A DNA stretch of 25,892 nucleotides from Candidatus Poribacteria bacterium (GTDB taxonomy: Bacteria; Poribacteria; WGA-4E; UBA9662): the NCBI GenBank assembly GCA_002699335.1, contig PACG01000202.1, positions 1 to 25,892 on the forward strand. Reading direction: 5' to 3'. The position numbers and the translations under genes are program-made. The notes under the pieces were generated by a model. The model searched no databases, was not told the origin of the DNA, and saw nothing but the letters and a program-made list of their open reading frames with translations. How positions within the stretch are numbered: the stretch's first letter is position 1; each line of letters opens with the position of its first letter. Shown here piece after piece: positions 1 to 7,515 of the stretch.

Positions 1-519
1 CACGATAACAAGGTCGCAGTTTCACTGGAGGGCAAATTTGAAGGGGAAGAAATCGTCATTTTTGATAGTGCACATGACAGAGGGTATCCAGAAAGCAGGG
101 AAGGAAAGACCTTCGCTTTTAGCCCTGTAGAAACTCGTTATATCCGATGCTGGGCCAACGGAAACACTGTCAATAAGTGGACCCATTTTGTCGAATTACA
201 AGCCTTCTTGGGTCTAAATTCGTTAACGGATCGAGCCTTTGAAGACATTTCCTATCTCGATTGCCAGAAGTTGGTTCGACATGCCTATGAAATATCTATC
301 CGGGCTAAAAACGAGATACCATGGGAACTGGACTACTGGAAAGACTTTATCGGTGATATTAACCAGATCCCATACGACGATAATAGATCTCTCTACCGGT
401 GCCCAAAATGCGATGCAGACTTGCCAGACCAGTCTGTCGATTTAATGATCCAATATGCCTTGATAGAGGACATTCAATTTTATATCCTTTGTCGAAAGTG
501 TGGTGGCGAGTTCGATTGA
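1..519 (+). CDS. 3' end of a discoidin-like domain protein with zinc-ribbon-like tail (5' partial)
   Basis: The frame is open from base 1 to the TGA at 517-519, giving at least 172 residues, so the gene starts outside the window and the TTG at 208 is not a real start. The first 70 or so residues look like the end of an F5/8 type C (discoidin) or related carbohydrate-binding beta-sandwich: the stretch RYIRCWANGNTVNKW followed by HFVELQAF matches the closing strands of that fold. The rest is not recognised, but it has two CxxC pairs (C134/C137 and C164/C167) spaced like a zinc ribbon. Discoidin domains usually sit on secreted or surface proteins that bind glycans; a zinc ribbon at the end of one is uncommon. 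The fold assignment rests on a short stretch and is tentative; the reading frame is well supported. The nuo promoter follows directly downstream. Confidence 0.7.
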   Translation, partial: HDNKVAVSLEGKFEGEEIVIFDSAHDRGYPESREGKTFAFSPVETRYIRCWANGNTVNKWTHFVELQAFLGLNSLTDRAFEDISYLDCQKLVRHAYEISIRAKNEIPWELDYWKDFIGDINQIPYDDNRSLYRCPKCDADLPDQSVDLMIQYALIEDIQFYILCRKCGGEFD

Positions 520-550
520 TCAGAGTTGTGAAACCCAAACTATATTTCTG

Positions 551-580
551 TTGCAAAAACTTTTCGGCTTCAGATATAAT
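551..580 (+). promoter_or_regulatory. sigma-70-type promoter for the nuo operon
   Basis: A -35 element TTGCAA (551-556) and a perfect -10 element TATAAT (575-580) are separated by 18 bases. They lie in the only gap before nuoA, so transcription would begin near 587 and give a leader of about 40 bases. An AGAGG ribosome-binding site candidate lies about 10 bases before the nuoA ATG. This is the best promoter candidate ahead of the twelve-gene operon. Confidence 0.6.
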
Positions 581-626
581 AGGCGGTTGTCAGTGAGGCC
601 TCATCCCCAAAGAGGTTGTCTTCTTA

Positions 627-1061
627 ATGCTGTTTGACTTCGCTAACATCTTCGTTTTTCTCGTCGCTGGGCTTGTCTTTATCCTCCTCAATATCGCTAT
701 ATCGGGCATTGCCCAAACCCGCCTCTTTAGTAAAGAGAAATCGATGGCCTACGAATGTGGGGAAGAGCCCATCGGTGACACTCGGATCAAATTCAATACT
801 CGTTTCTACGTCATTGCGCTAATTTTCTTAATTTTTGATGTAGAGATAGTATTTTTGTTTCCTTGGGCAGTTGTTTACCGAAAAATCGGTATGTTGGCTT
901 TTGTGGAAATGCTGATCTTTATTGTTATTCTTCTGGTCGGTCTAGCGTATGTCTGGGCCAAAGGTGATCTAGAGTGGATTCGTTCAATTCAATCAGTTCG
1001 AGAAGATGCTGAAAGTGGTGAATCAATTGACCAGCATCCAGGAGTTCATCAGGAAGCATGA
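627..1061 (+). CDS. nuoA: NADH-quinone oxidoreductase subunit A
   Basis: Small membrane subunit of respiratory complex I, located at the junction of the hydrophilic arm and the proton-pumping arm near the quinone site. The 144-residue product has three hydrophobic segments (about residues 5-28, 62-85, 88-112). The loop after the first helix carries the family's conserved pattern YECGEEP followed by the [23 protein letters not shown] region, quoted here in pieces: FNTRFY, FLIFDVE, FLFPWA. These residues and the length are typical. It is the first gene of the operon, and its last codon overlaps the nuoB start by four bases (ATGA), which points to coupled translation. The C-terminal 25 residues are polar and more variable. 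Confidence 0.96.
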   Translation: MLFDFANIFVFLVAGLVFILLNIAISGIAQTRLFSKEKSMAYECGEEPIGDTRIKFNTRFYVIALIFLIFDVEIVFLFPWAVVYRKIGMLAFVEMLIFIVILLVGLAYVWAKGDLEWIRSIQSVREDAESGESIDQHPGVHQEA

Positions 1062-1603
1062 AAGAGGCTGTTGCTAATTTGAAAGACGAGGACTTCAATA
1101 AAAATATTATTGTGACATCGATTGATGCCGTTGCCAACTGGGCACGATCGTCAGCTTTGTGGCCCATGACGTTTGGTTTAGCCTGCTGTGCTATCGAGTT
1201 TATGGCAACGGCAGCTTCCAACTATGATCTGGATCGATTTGGAGCCGGTGTCCCGCGTGCATCTCCCCGACAATCGGATCTAATCATTGTTTCTGGCACG
1301 GTGACGCTAAAAATGGCGACCCGAATTATTCGTTTGTACGAGCAAATGCCGGAGCCCAAGTATGTAATCTCAATGGGAAGTTGTGCTACGAGTGGCGGCC
1401 CCTACTGGCAATACGGCTATCACGTGCTGAAAGGCGTTGATCGTGTCATCCCGGTTGATGTGTATGTACCAGGTTGTCCGCCACGTCCAGAAGCTGTGCT
1501 GGAAGGCTTGATGAAACTCCAGGAAAAAATCACGCAACAGACCTTTAACGGTCCACCTGTAGTTCCCTTTTTACGCAAGTTACTCGGAGGTAAAACAGCT
1601 TAA
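1058..1603 (+). CDS. nuoB: NADH-quinone oxidoreductase subunit B (N2 cluster subunit)
   Basis: Hydrophilic-arm subunit that holds the terminal 4Fe-4S cluster N2, which passes electrons to quinone. All four cluster cysteines are present: the adjacent pair C43-C44 in [10 protein letters not shown]109 in [12 protein letters not shown] and C140 in [10 protein letters not shown]. The 181-residue length is normal for the family. The start ATG overlaps the nuoA stop by four bases. With NuoC, NuoD and NuoI it makes the quinone-reducing module; no NuoE, F or G is encoded nearby. Confidence 0.97.
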   Translation: MKEAVANLKDEDFNKNIIVTSIDAVANWARSSALWPMTFGLACCAIEFMATAASNYDLDRFGAGVPRASPRQSDLIIVSGTVTLKMATRIIRLYEQMPEPKYVISMGSCATSGGPYWQYGYHVLKGVDRVIPVDVYVPGCPPRPEAVLEGLMKLQEKITQQTFNGPPVVPFLRKLLGGKTA

Positions 1604-1612
1604 CAACTCAAC

Positions 1613-2098
1613 GTGACGACACAAGAAATATTTGCCCTTCTCCAAAACGAGTTTGAAGATAATGACATCATCATTGACACAGAAGTTGTTTTAGAACCTT
1701 TCATCGTTGTCCCCCCCTCTCTAATTGCGTCTATTTCAGAGCATCTTTGCCGGGAACCTGATTTGACATTTGATTCTCTGCAGTGTTTGAGCGGTGTCGA
1801 TCTATCCGCTAGCGATGAAACAATGGAAATTGTTTACCATCTCTTCTCGATGACTCACCAACACAAGCTGACCCTGAAAGTTATTGTGCCGAAAGTGGAA
1901 CCACATGTGCCCACGGTTGAGCATGTCTGGAAGGTCGCTAATTGGCATGAACGTGAAGTATACGATCTATACGGCGTTATGTTTGACGGTCACAGCGATT
2001 TGAGACGTATTTTGTTGCCAGATGACTGGGAAGGTTATCCAATGCGGAAGGATTACAAAGAACCCGAAATCTATCGTGGAATGAAAGTTCCATATTAG
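1613..2098 (+). CDS. nuoC: NADH-quinone oxidoreductase subunit C
   Basis: The 30-kDa-type subunit of the hydrophilic arm, which packs against NuoD. The C-terminal half has the family signature: HEREVYDLYGVMFDGH (about residues 105-120), then DLRRILLPDDWEGYPMRKDY. The 161-residue protein is separate from NuoD, unlike the fused NuoCD of Escherichia coli. The start is GTG, nine bases after the nuoB stop. A GGAGG lies inside the nuoB 3' end, further away than usual, so initiation may depend on translation of nuoB. Confidence 0.95.
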   Translation: MTTQEIFALLQNEFEDNDIIIDTEVVLEPFIVVPPSLIASISEHLCREPDLTFDSLQCLSGVDLSASDETMEIVYHLFSMTHQHKLTLKVIVPKVEPHVPTVEHVWKVANWHEREVYDLYGVMFDGHSDLRRILLPDDWEGYPMRKDYKEPEIYRGMKVPY

Positions 2099-2110
2099 GG
2101 GAATTGCACT

Positions 2111-3295
2111 ATGTTAGCTCAAAGTACAACCTCGGAAGAAAGAAAATTTCTGGAATTAAAGCCGTTCTCCGATGAGATGGTCGTTAGTATGGGGCCACAG
2201 CATCCAAGTACACACGGTGTATTAAGGTTGGAACTCAGGCTTGATGGTGAAATCGTACGGGAAGCCATTCCGCATATTGGCTATCTGCACCGTTGTTTTG
2301 AGAAACATGCCGAAAACTTGTCTTACCAACAAATCGTACCTTTTACCGACCGGATGGACTACATTGCTGCCATGAACCAGAATTGGGGGTTTTGTTTGGC
2401 TGTTGAAGAACTGATGTCCGCCGATCCAAAGTTTGCTGGCGTGCCTGAACGAGCAGAGTATCTTCGAATTCTGGCAGGTGAACTGAACCGTATTGCTAGC
2501 CATCTGCTCGCTTTCGGAACTTATGGAATGGACATTGGCGCATTTACCCCTTTCCTATATGCCTTTCGAGATCGCGAAAAAATACTTTTGCTGTTTGAGA
2601 AACTGTGCGGTGCTCGGCTAACCTACAACTATATTCGTGTCGGTGGGGTGGCCAGAGATTTCCCCCCTGGATTTCTGGACGATGTTAGAGAGTTCATTGA
2701 CTATTTCGAGCCCAAAGTTGACGAATACAATGCTCTTTTGACCAACAATAAAATCTTTCTTGAACGGACGATTGGTGTGGCTATCATGGATGAAGCCATG
2801 GCCATTAGTTATGGGGCCACCGGGCCAAACTTGAGAGGGGCTGGTAGGAAATGGGACCTGCGAAAGGATGAACCTTATTCTATCTACGACCGCTTCGAAT
2901 TTGATATTCCGGTCGGAGAGGAAATTCCAGAAACAGGTGCCGTGTTGGGAGATTGCTGGAATCGTTACAAAGTTCGGATGGACGAAATGAAAGAGTCGGT
3001 TAAAATCATCCGACAGGTTTTAGATGGAGGGTTGCCGGAGGGGCCAATTATTGCTGCCATGAAAGCTGTTCGGCCTCCGGCCGGTGAGGTTTTTTCTAGG
3101 AGTGAAGCCCCACGGGGAGAACTAGGGTTTTATATCGTTAGCGATGGGAGCGTAAAGCCGGTCCGCCTCAAAGCCAAATCACCCTGCTTCTGTGCCTTGA
3201 GCGCACTACAAGAATTGAGCCGTGGGTTGATGATCGCTGACATTATCGCTATTATCGGTAGTATCGATATCGTTATGGGTGAAGTGGATCGGTAG
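2111..3295 (+). CDS. nuoD: NADH-quinone oxidoreductase subunit D
   Basis: The 49-kDa-type subunit that forms the quinone-binding cavity with NuoB and is related to the large subunit of NiFe hydrogenases. Visible signatures are GPQHPSTHGVLRLELRLDGE near residue 31, IGYLHRCFEK near 56 and the C-terminal SPCFCALSAL followed by IGSIDIVMGEVDR. It is 394 residues long, as expected. An unusually short gap of three bases separates it from nuoH. In the classical gene order nuoE, nuoF and nuoG sit here, so this junction shows directly that they are missing from the operon. Confidence 0.97.
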   Translation: MLAQSTTSEERKFLELKPFSDEMVVSMGPQHPSTHGVLRLELRLDGEIVREAIPHIGYLHRCFEKHAENLSYQQIVPFTDRMDYIAAMNQNWGFCLAVEELMSADPKFAGVPERAEYLRILAGELNRIASHLLAFGTYGMDIGAFTPFLYAFRDREKILLLFEKLCGARLTYNYIRVGGVARDFPPGFLDDVREFIDYFEPKVDEYNALLTNNKIFLERTIGVAIMDEAMAISYGATGPNLRGAGRKWDLRKDEPYSIYDRFEFDIPVGEEIPETGAVLGDCWNRYKVRMDEMKESVKIIRQVLDGGLPEGPIIAAMKAVRPPAGEVFSRSEAPRGELGFYIVSDGSVKPVRLKAKSPCFCALSALQELSRGLMIADIIAIIGSIDIVMGEVDR

Positions 3296-3298
3296 TTT

Positions 3299-4675
3299 AT
3301 GGTTCATCAATTGAGTACGCAGTTCTTCCATTTGGCCAGCTTACTCTCTGTTGGAACGGTTACACAAAGCGAAGGTTCAGCATCTAGCGGTAATTGGGCC
3401 CAAGCATTTGCCAGTCAGTTTCTGGGATTCCTACCAGACTGGATTGGATTAGTTCTTGTTATGTCTGTTGTGGCTGCAGTTTTTGTGGCTATAGTCCCCC
3501 TTGTGCCGTTGGTCTTGGTTTTAATGGAAAGGAAAGTTTCAGCCTGGATTCAGGACCGGGTAGGACCAATGCGGGTAGGGCCTTGGGGGCTTCTGCAGAC
3601 GCTGGCTGACGGCGTGAAGCTAATTTTCAAAGAAGATTTAATACCACCACAAGCCGACAAATTTTTGTTCCGCTTCGCACCTTATCTTATTTTCACCTGT
3701 TCGTTTGCCGTCTTTGCCGCTATACCTTTCGGCCAGCGTATTCTCGTTAGCGACCTAAATATTGGGATTTTTTATATTATCTCTATTTCCTCTGTTGTTG
3801 CCATCGGTGTTATAATCGCCGGTTGGTCATCGAACAGTAAATGGTCACTGTTTGGTGCTATGCGGTCGGCAGCACAGATGGTGAGTTACGAGATTCCGAT
3901 GGGCCTATCCATTCTCACAGTGATTATGATGACTCAAACCATGAGTATGGCAGGTATCGTCGCGGCGCAAAATGGTGCCTTCGCTCAAGGCGAGCCTATA
4001 ATTACTCTGTTGGGAGTAGAGGTTAAAGGCACGATTTTGGATTGGATGATCTTCCGTTCGCCTTTTACTTTCTTGGCTTTCTTCGTCTACTTCCTATCAT
4101 CTATCGCCGAAGTGAACAGAACACCGTTCGATCTCCCAGAAGCGGAATCTGAGTTGGTGGCTGGTTTTCATACCGAATATAGTGGGATGCGGTTTGCCGT
4201 CTTCTTCATTGCCGAGTACGCCAACATGTTTGCCGTTTGCGCTATTGCGGCGACATTATTTCTCGGTGGATGGCAAGGCATCATTGATGAAGATCAGTTC
4301 ATTCCAGGTTTGTTCATCATTGGTGGAAAGACTTTTCTACTTGTCTTTGTGATGATGTGGATTCGATGGACATTGCCACGACTGCGGGTCGATCAGTTAA
4401 TGAACCTCTGCTGGAAATACTTAATCCCAATTGCATTTTTCAACATTCTGGGAACTGGGATTTGGGGCCTTTTCTTTAGAGAAGATTCCGCCCTCAGTAT
4501 TGGATTGAGTTTTCTGATTATTAGCTTGTTTGTTGTATCAATACTCGGCATCGTCTTTAACAGCTTTGGCAAGTTGAAGCCTGCGGATCAAACAGCACTG
4601 GCCGGAAATATTGGTGCTGCCAATTTGCAAAAACTTGAAACCACTTGGAAAGAGAGACATGGCCAGCAAAAGTAG
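3299..4675 (+). CDS. nuoH: NADH-quinone oxidoreductase subunit H, extended form
   Basis: Membrane subunit that connects the quinone cavity to the proton-pumping arm. The core motifs are clear: MERKVSAWIQDRVGP, GPWGLLQTLADGVKLIFKE, SNSKWSLFGAMRSAAQMVSYE, and AEVNRTPFDLPEAESELVAG followed by GFHTEYSG. At 458 residues it is much longer than the roughly 325-residue E. coli protein. Extra sequence comprises about 35 N-terminal residues, an insertion near AQNGAFAQGEPI, and a C-terminal extension with one more hydrophobic helix and a polar tail. The ATG lies three bases after nuoD; a later start is possible because the N-terminus is not conserved. The 3' end overlaps the start of the next gene by 17 bases. 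Confidence 0.95.
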   Translation: MVHQLSTQFFHLASLLSVGTVTQSEGSASSGNWAQAFASQFLGFLPDWIGLVLVMSVVAAVFVAIVPLVPLVLVLMERKVSAWIQDRVGPMRVGPWGLLQTLADGVKLIFKEDLIPPQADKFLFRFAPYLIFTCSFAVFAAIPFGQRILVSDLNIGIFYIISISSVVAIGVIIAGWSSNSKWSLFGAMRSAAQMVSYEIPMGLSILTVIMMTQTMSMAGIVAAQNGAFAQGEPIITLLGVEVKGTILDWMIFRSPFTFLAFFVYFLSSIAEVNRTPFDLPEAESELVAGFHTEYSGMRFAVFFIAEYANMFAVCAIAATLFLGGWQGIIDEDQFIPGLFIIGGKTFLLVFVMMWIRWTLPRLRVDQLMNLCWKYLIPIAFFNILGTGIWGLFFREDSALSIGLSFLIISLFVVSILGIVFNSFGKLKPADQTALAGNIGAANLQKLETTWKERHGQQK

Positions 4676-5828
4676 AGTAGAAGACTTTGAGTATCTCAAG
4701 GCGAAACATCCTGAGATGTCGGATGAAGGGATTTACGCCTTTATCGACGAAAAAAAACATACGCATGTCCATGTAAAAGCCTATATAGCGGTTTTTGTTG
4801 CTTTAGGGATCTTGACTATTGTGACGGTTGCTGCTTCCTATTTAGAAGTACCTTTTCGAGTTGCTATTTTCCTTGGTTTACTGATTGCTTCGGTTAAAGC
4901 CTCTTTAGTAGCCCTGATTTTTATGCACCTTAGTGATGAAAAGAAAATCATATATGGTTTCTTGGGATTAACGGCTCTCTTTTTTGGTGTTATGATATTC
5001 CTAACGTTGACAGGTGAGGCCGACACATTGGGCGAAGAATCTGTTGCTGTACAGATGGCGAATGCTGAAATTATCACCCAACTCAGAGAATCGGAGCATG
5101 GTAGTGTCACACACGCTGGTGATTCATCGACCTCTGACGTAGCCGCACACACGAATGACTCATTTCAGCTAACCGCAACCCAAGCTCGCGGCGATAGTGT
5201 GATTCGAGGGCATGTTGTTTTGGCAGGGCAAGTTCCTAAAGTTAGAAATGTTGATATGGCTTCTGCACAAGGGTGCTTAGAAATCCATGGAGGGAATCCC
5301 AAGTCGGAGACCCTGGTCCTAGGTGAGAATAGGACGATAGGAAACGTTCTGGTTCGTGTCAAGAGAGGATTGCCAGACAATGCTAGCTATAACCCGCCCT
5401 TAGAGATCGCAGAAATCGACCAATACGGTTGTGTCTACAAGCCTCATGTCCTGGCAATTCAAACCGGTCAATCAATTCGGTTTAAGAACTCGGATGTTGT
5501 ACCACATAATGTTCATACATTATCGGAAGCAAATAAAGCCTTTAACAAAGCGGTTAATACAGGCAAATTTCTTGAGTCTATCTATGACCAGGCAGAGTTC
5601 TTTTTCGTGAAATGTGATATCCATCCCTGGATGAAGTCCTGGGTTCATGTTTTAGACCATCCATTCTTTAGTGTCACCAAAGAGGATGGTAAGTTTGAGA
5701 TTACGGGACTACCCGCGGGAAAATTTGAACTTGAGTTTTGGCATGAAAAGTTGGGTGCCAGTCATCAGGTTGTATCCGTTGCAGCAGGTGAAGCTATGGA
5801 GTTAGCATACCAGTTTTCCAAGGAGTAG
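4659..5828 (+). CDS. caa3-oxidase subunit IV-like membrane domain fused to a copper-binding (cupredoxin-like) domain
   Basis: A 389-residue protein starting at ATG 4659, inside the nuoH 3' end. Residues 40-118 contain three membrane helices with the COX4/CtaF signature (SYLEV, then ASVKASLVALIFMHL), as in caa3-type cytochrome oxidase subunit IV. The Lys-rich loop at 92-97 should be cytoplasmic, placing the C-terminus outside. After a polar linker (about 119-180) comes a plastocyanin-like domain: PHNVH (H283 likely ligand) and the C319-x2-H322-x2-M325 motif in VKCDIHPWMKSW. The end (about 336-388) is a carboxypeptidase-regulatory-like beta sandwich (DGKFEITGLPAGKFELEFWHE). Both halves are known separately; their fusion and position between nuoH and nuoI are unusual. 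A role in electron transfer or in assembly of an oxidase with complex I is inference. No other oxidase genes are in the window. An upstream in-frame start at 4611 lies deep in nuoH and is less likely. Confidence 0.88.
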   Translation: MASKSRVEDFEYLKAKHPEMSDEGIYAFIDEKKHTHVHVKAYIAVFVALGILTIVTVAASYLEVPFRVAIFLGLLIASVKASLVALIFMHLSDEKKIIYGFLGLTALFFGVMIFLTLTGEADTLGEESVAVQMANAEIITQLRESEHGSVTHAGDSSTSDVAAHTNDSFQLTATQARGDSVIRGHVVLAGQVPKVRNVDMASAQGCLEIHGGNPKSETLVLGENRTIGNVLVRVKRGLPDNASYNPPLEIAEIDQYGCVYKPHVLAIQTGQSIRFKNSDVVPHNVHTLSEANKAFNKAVNTGKFLESIYDQAEFFFVKCDIHPWMKSWVHVLDHPFFSVTKEDGKFEITGLPAGKFELEFWHEKLGASHQVVSVAAGEAMELAYQFSKE

Positions 5829-5840
5829 TTTCCCGATCAA

Positions 5841-5883
5841 GTGAATGCCGATTGTAATCGATATAAATCGCCTAGACATTCAC
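5841..5883 (+). other. inverted repeat between the fusion gene and nuoI
   Basis: GTGAATG (5841-5847) pairs perfectly with CATTCAC (5877-5883), and inside it CGATT (5849-5853) pairs with AATCG (5866-5870). There is no T-run after it, so it is not a standard intrinsic terminator. It lies in the largest gap inside the operon (5829-5955) and could be an RNA processing or stability element, or a binding site. Function is unknown. Confidence 0.45.
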
Positions 5884-5955
5884 ATCCCAATCAACTCTCA
5901 GTCAAGACCGCTTCTCGCACCAAGTTGAGGGCATGCTTCAGCAAAAGGTATTATC

Positions 5956-6624
5956 ATGACCAAATACATGTCGAATATTTATAACGGTGTCTATTCTGTA
6001 TTGCTCGGAATGGTGATTACGTTGCGTCAGTTGTTCAAACCCAGCGTGACACACCAATATCCCTACGAGAACGACTTTGAAATCAACGATAATATCCGTG
6101 AAATTCCGGTGGGTTTTCGAGGTCAACTCCATAACCGGGTGGAAGATTGCATTGTTTGTAAAAAGTGCGCGCAGATCTGCCCCGTCGATTGTATTCATAT
6201 CGATGCCCGCAAGCCTGAAAAAGGCGGAAAAATGTGGGAAAGTATGAATGTAGTTCATCTCAAAGATCAGACCCGGATTGTCGGCATCATCGATGGGAAA
6301 CCACCAAAGGAGATCGAACCGGACATGCAGTTTACAATTCAGCATACCAATCCTGAAGGAACCACCTATCCAGACATTCCGGCGGGCGCAACTGTCAAGA
6401 TTGGTGGTGATAAAGTTGACCGAATCATCGACCGAAAAAAAGTGGCTTTGTTCATGGACCAATTCGACATCGACATGACGCTTTGCTTGTTTTGTGGTCT
6501 CTGTACAGAAGTGTGTCCAACCGAGTGCTTGACGATGAAGGACAGTTTAGAGGGAATCGAGTACTCCGAGTTTGATCGAGAAAACTTAATTTACAAGTTT
6601 GCTGATCCGGCCCTCTACAAATAA
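5956..6624 (+). CDS. nuoI: NADH-quinone oxidoreductase subunit I with a large insertion between its Fe-S motifs
   Basis: Ferredoxin-like subunit of the hydrophilic arm that carries clusters N6a and N6b and feeds electrons to NuoB. Both 4Fe-4S motifs are complete: C65-x2-C68-x2-C71-x3-C75-P and C177-x2-C180-x2-C183-x3-C187-P. The distance between the motifs is about 100 residues, against roughly 30 in E. coli NuoI, because of an added segment (about 90-165) with IIDGKPPKEIEPD and PAGATVKIGGDKVDRIIDRK. This explains the 222-residue length. The start at 5956 has an AAAGG about eight bases upstream; a second Met four codons later is possible. The insertion may be lineage-typical or may form a contact surface. 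Confidence 0.94.
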   Translation: MTKYMSNIYNGVYSVLLGMVITLRQLFKPSVTHQYPYENDFEINDNIREIPVGFRGQLHNRVEDCIVCKKCAQICPVDCIHIDARKPEKGGKMWESMNVVHLKDQTRIVGIIDGKPPKEIEPDMQFTIQHTNPEGTTYPDIPAGATVKIGGDKVDRIIDRKKVALFMDQFDIDMTLCLFCGLCTEVCPTECLTMKDSLEGIEYSEFDRENLIYKFADPALYK

Positions 6625-6673
6625 TATCAGATCTATTAACTAGACGGTTAAAGTCACAAAACATCTCCTCAAA

Positions 6674-7189
6674 ATGGATTGGACACAAACACTTTTTTGG
6701 TTCTTCTTTGTTATGACGATTGGTTCTGCTGTTTTTGTAGTGACAGTACGAAATCTAGTTCATGCCGCTTTTTGGTTAATGATTACCCTTTTCTGTGTCG
6801 CCGCTCTCTACGTGTTTCTGCAGGCCGATTTCTTAGCTGCCACCCAGGTTGTCGTTTACGTCGGAGGAATTTTGGTTTTAGTTCTATTTGGTGTTATGAT
6901 GACCAGCGGAAAGTTAGATGTAAACCTGAAATTTGGCCAAGGTCAGTTGATTTCTGGTGGTATTATTTCGATCGCCTTATTAGTAATATTATTTCTGGTA
7001 GTGCATCAGACAAACTGGCAGACCACCGAAAGCCGGTTTGAGAATGAGGGAACAGCCAGTTTGATCGGCGAGGCGATTATGAGAGAGTTTTTATTACCTT
7101 TTGAGGTCGCTTCGATTATTTTACTTATTGCTCTGATCGGGGCCGTTTTAATTACGCGAAAAGGGGTAAAGAAAGAAGATGCAGCTTGA
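6674..7189 (+). CDS. nuoJ: NADH-quinone oxidoreductase subunit J
   Basis: Membrane subunit of the complex I proton-pumping arm, next to NuoK and NuoA. The 171-residue protein has five hydrophobic helices. The family's key third helix is present: ADFLAATQVVVYVGGILVLVLFGVMM, quoted in parts as ADFLAATQVVVYVGG and ILVLVLFGVMM, which includes the pi-bulge region that changes shape during turnover. No clear ribosome-binding site precedes the ATG, but the N-terminus MDWTQTLFWFFF aligns with the usual first helix. It overlaps nuoK by 11 bases, indicating coupled translation. Confidence 0.94.
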   Translation: MDWTQTLFWFFFVMTIGSAVFVVTVRNLVHAAFWLMITLFCVAALYVFLQADFLAATQVVVYVGGILVLVLFGVMMTSGKLDVNLKFGQGQLISGGIISIALLVILFLVVHQTNWQTTESRFENEGTASLIGEAIMREFLLPFEVASIILLIALIGAVLITRKGVKKEDAA

Positions 7190-7481
7190 GCACTATCTCT
7201 ATATTTCTATTATCCTCTTCTCACTGGGAGTTTTTGCGGTCTTAACGCGCCGTAATGCCATTAGCATTCTGATGGGGGTTGAACTAATCTTAAACTCATG
7301 CAATCTCAACTTCGTAGCTTTCTCCAGTTTTATCACCCGGGATATTACAGGGCAAATGGTTGCACTCTTTGGTATTGTGCTGGCCGCGGCTGAAGCAGCT
7401 GTTTTCCTCTCCATTATCCTGTCGATCTACAATGAGTTCAGTTCGATTAACCCGGATCAAACCGATACGCTAAAGGGTTAA
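7179..7481 (+). CDS. nuoK: NADH-quinone oxidoreductase subunit K
   Basis: Small antiporter-related membrane subunit of complex I, 100 residues, three helices. The two membrane glutamates needed for proton translocation are in place: E35 in GVELILNSCNLNFVAF and E72 in LAAAEAAVFLSI. The length is exactly typical. The start lies within the nuoJ 3' end, with an A/G-rich run acting as ribosome-binding site. Confidence 0.96.
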   Translation: MQLEHYLYISIILFSLGVFAVLTRRNAISILMGVELILNSCNLNFVAFSSFITRDITGQMVALFGIVLAAAEAAVFLSIILSIYNEFSSINPDQTDTLKG

Positions 7482-7515
7482 GTCGGTGTCGCTTAATTAA
7501 TGGAGTCCACTTAAC

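Noticed and set aside
208..519. A 103-residue gene starting at TTG 208
   Set aside because: The same frame is open back to base 1 and encodes a discoidin-like segment, so this is only the end of a longer gene cut by the window.
4611..4658. Upstream start of the COX4-cupredoxin gene
   Set aside because: It would add 16 residues lying wholly within nuoH coding sequence; the ATG at 4659 with a nearby purine-rich AGAGAGA is more likely.
5938..6462. Minus-strand open frame of 174 codons opposite nuoI
   Set aside because: It overlaps a gene with two intact Fe-S motifs and shows no family features of its own.
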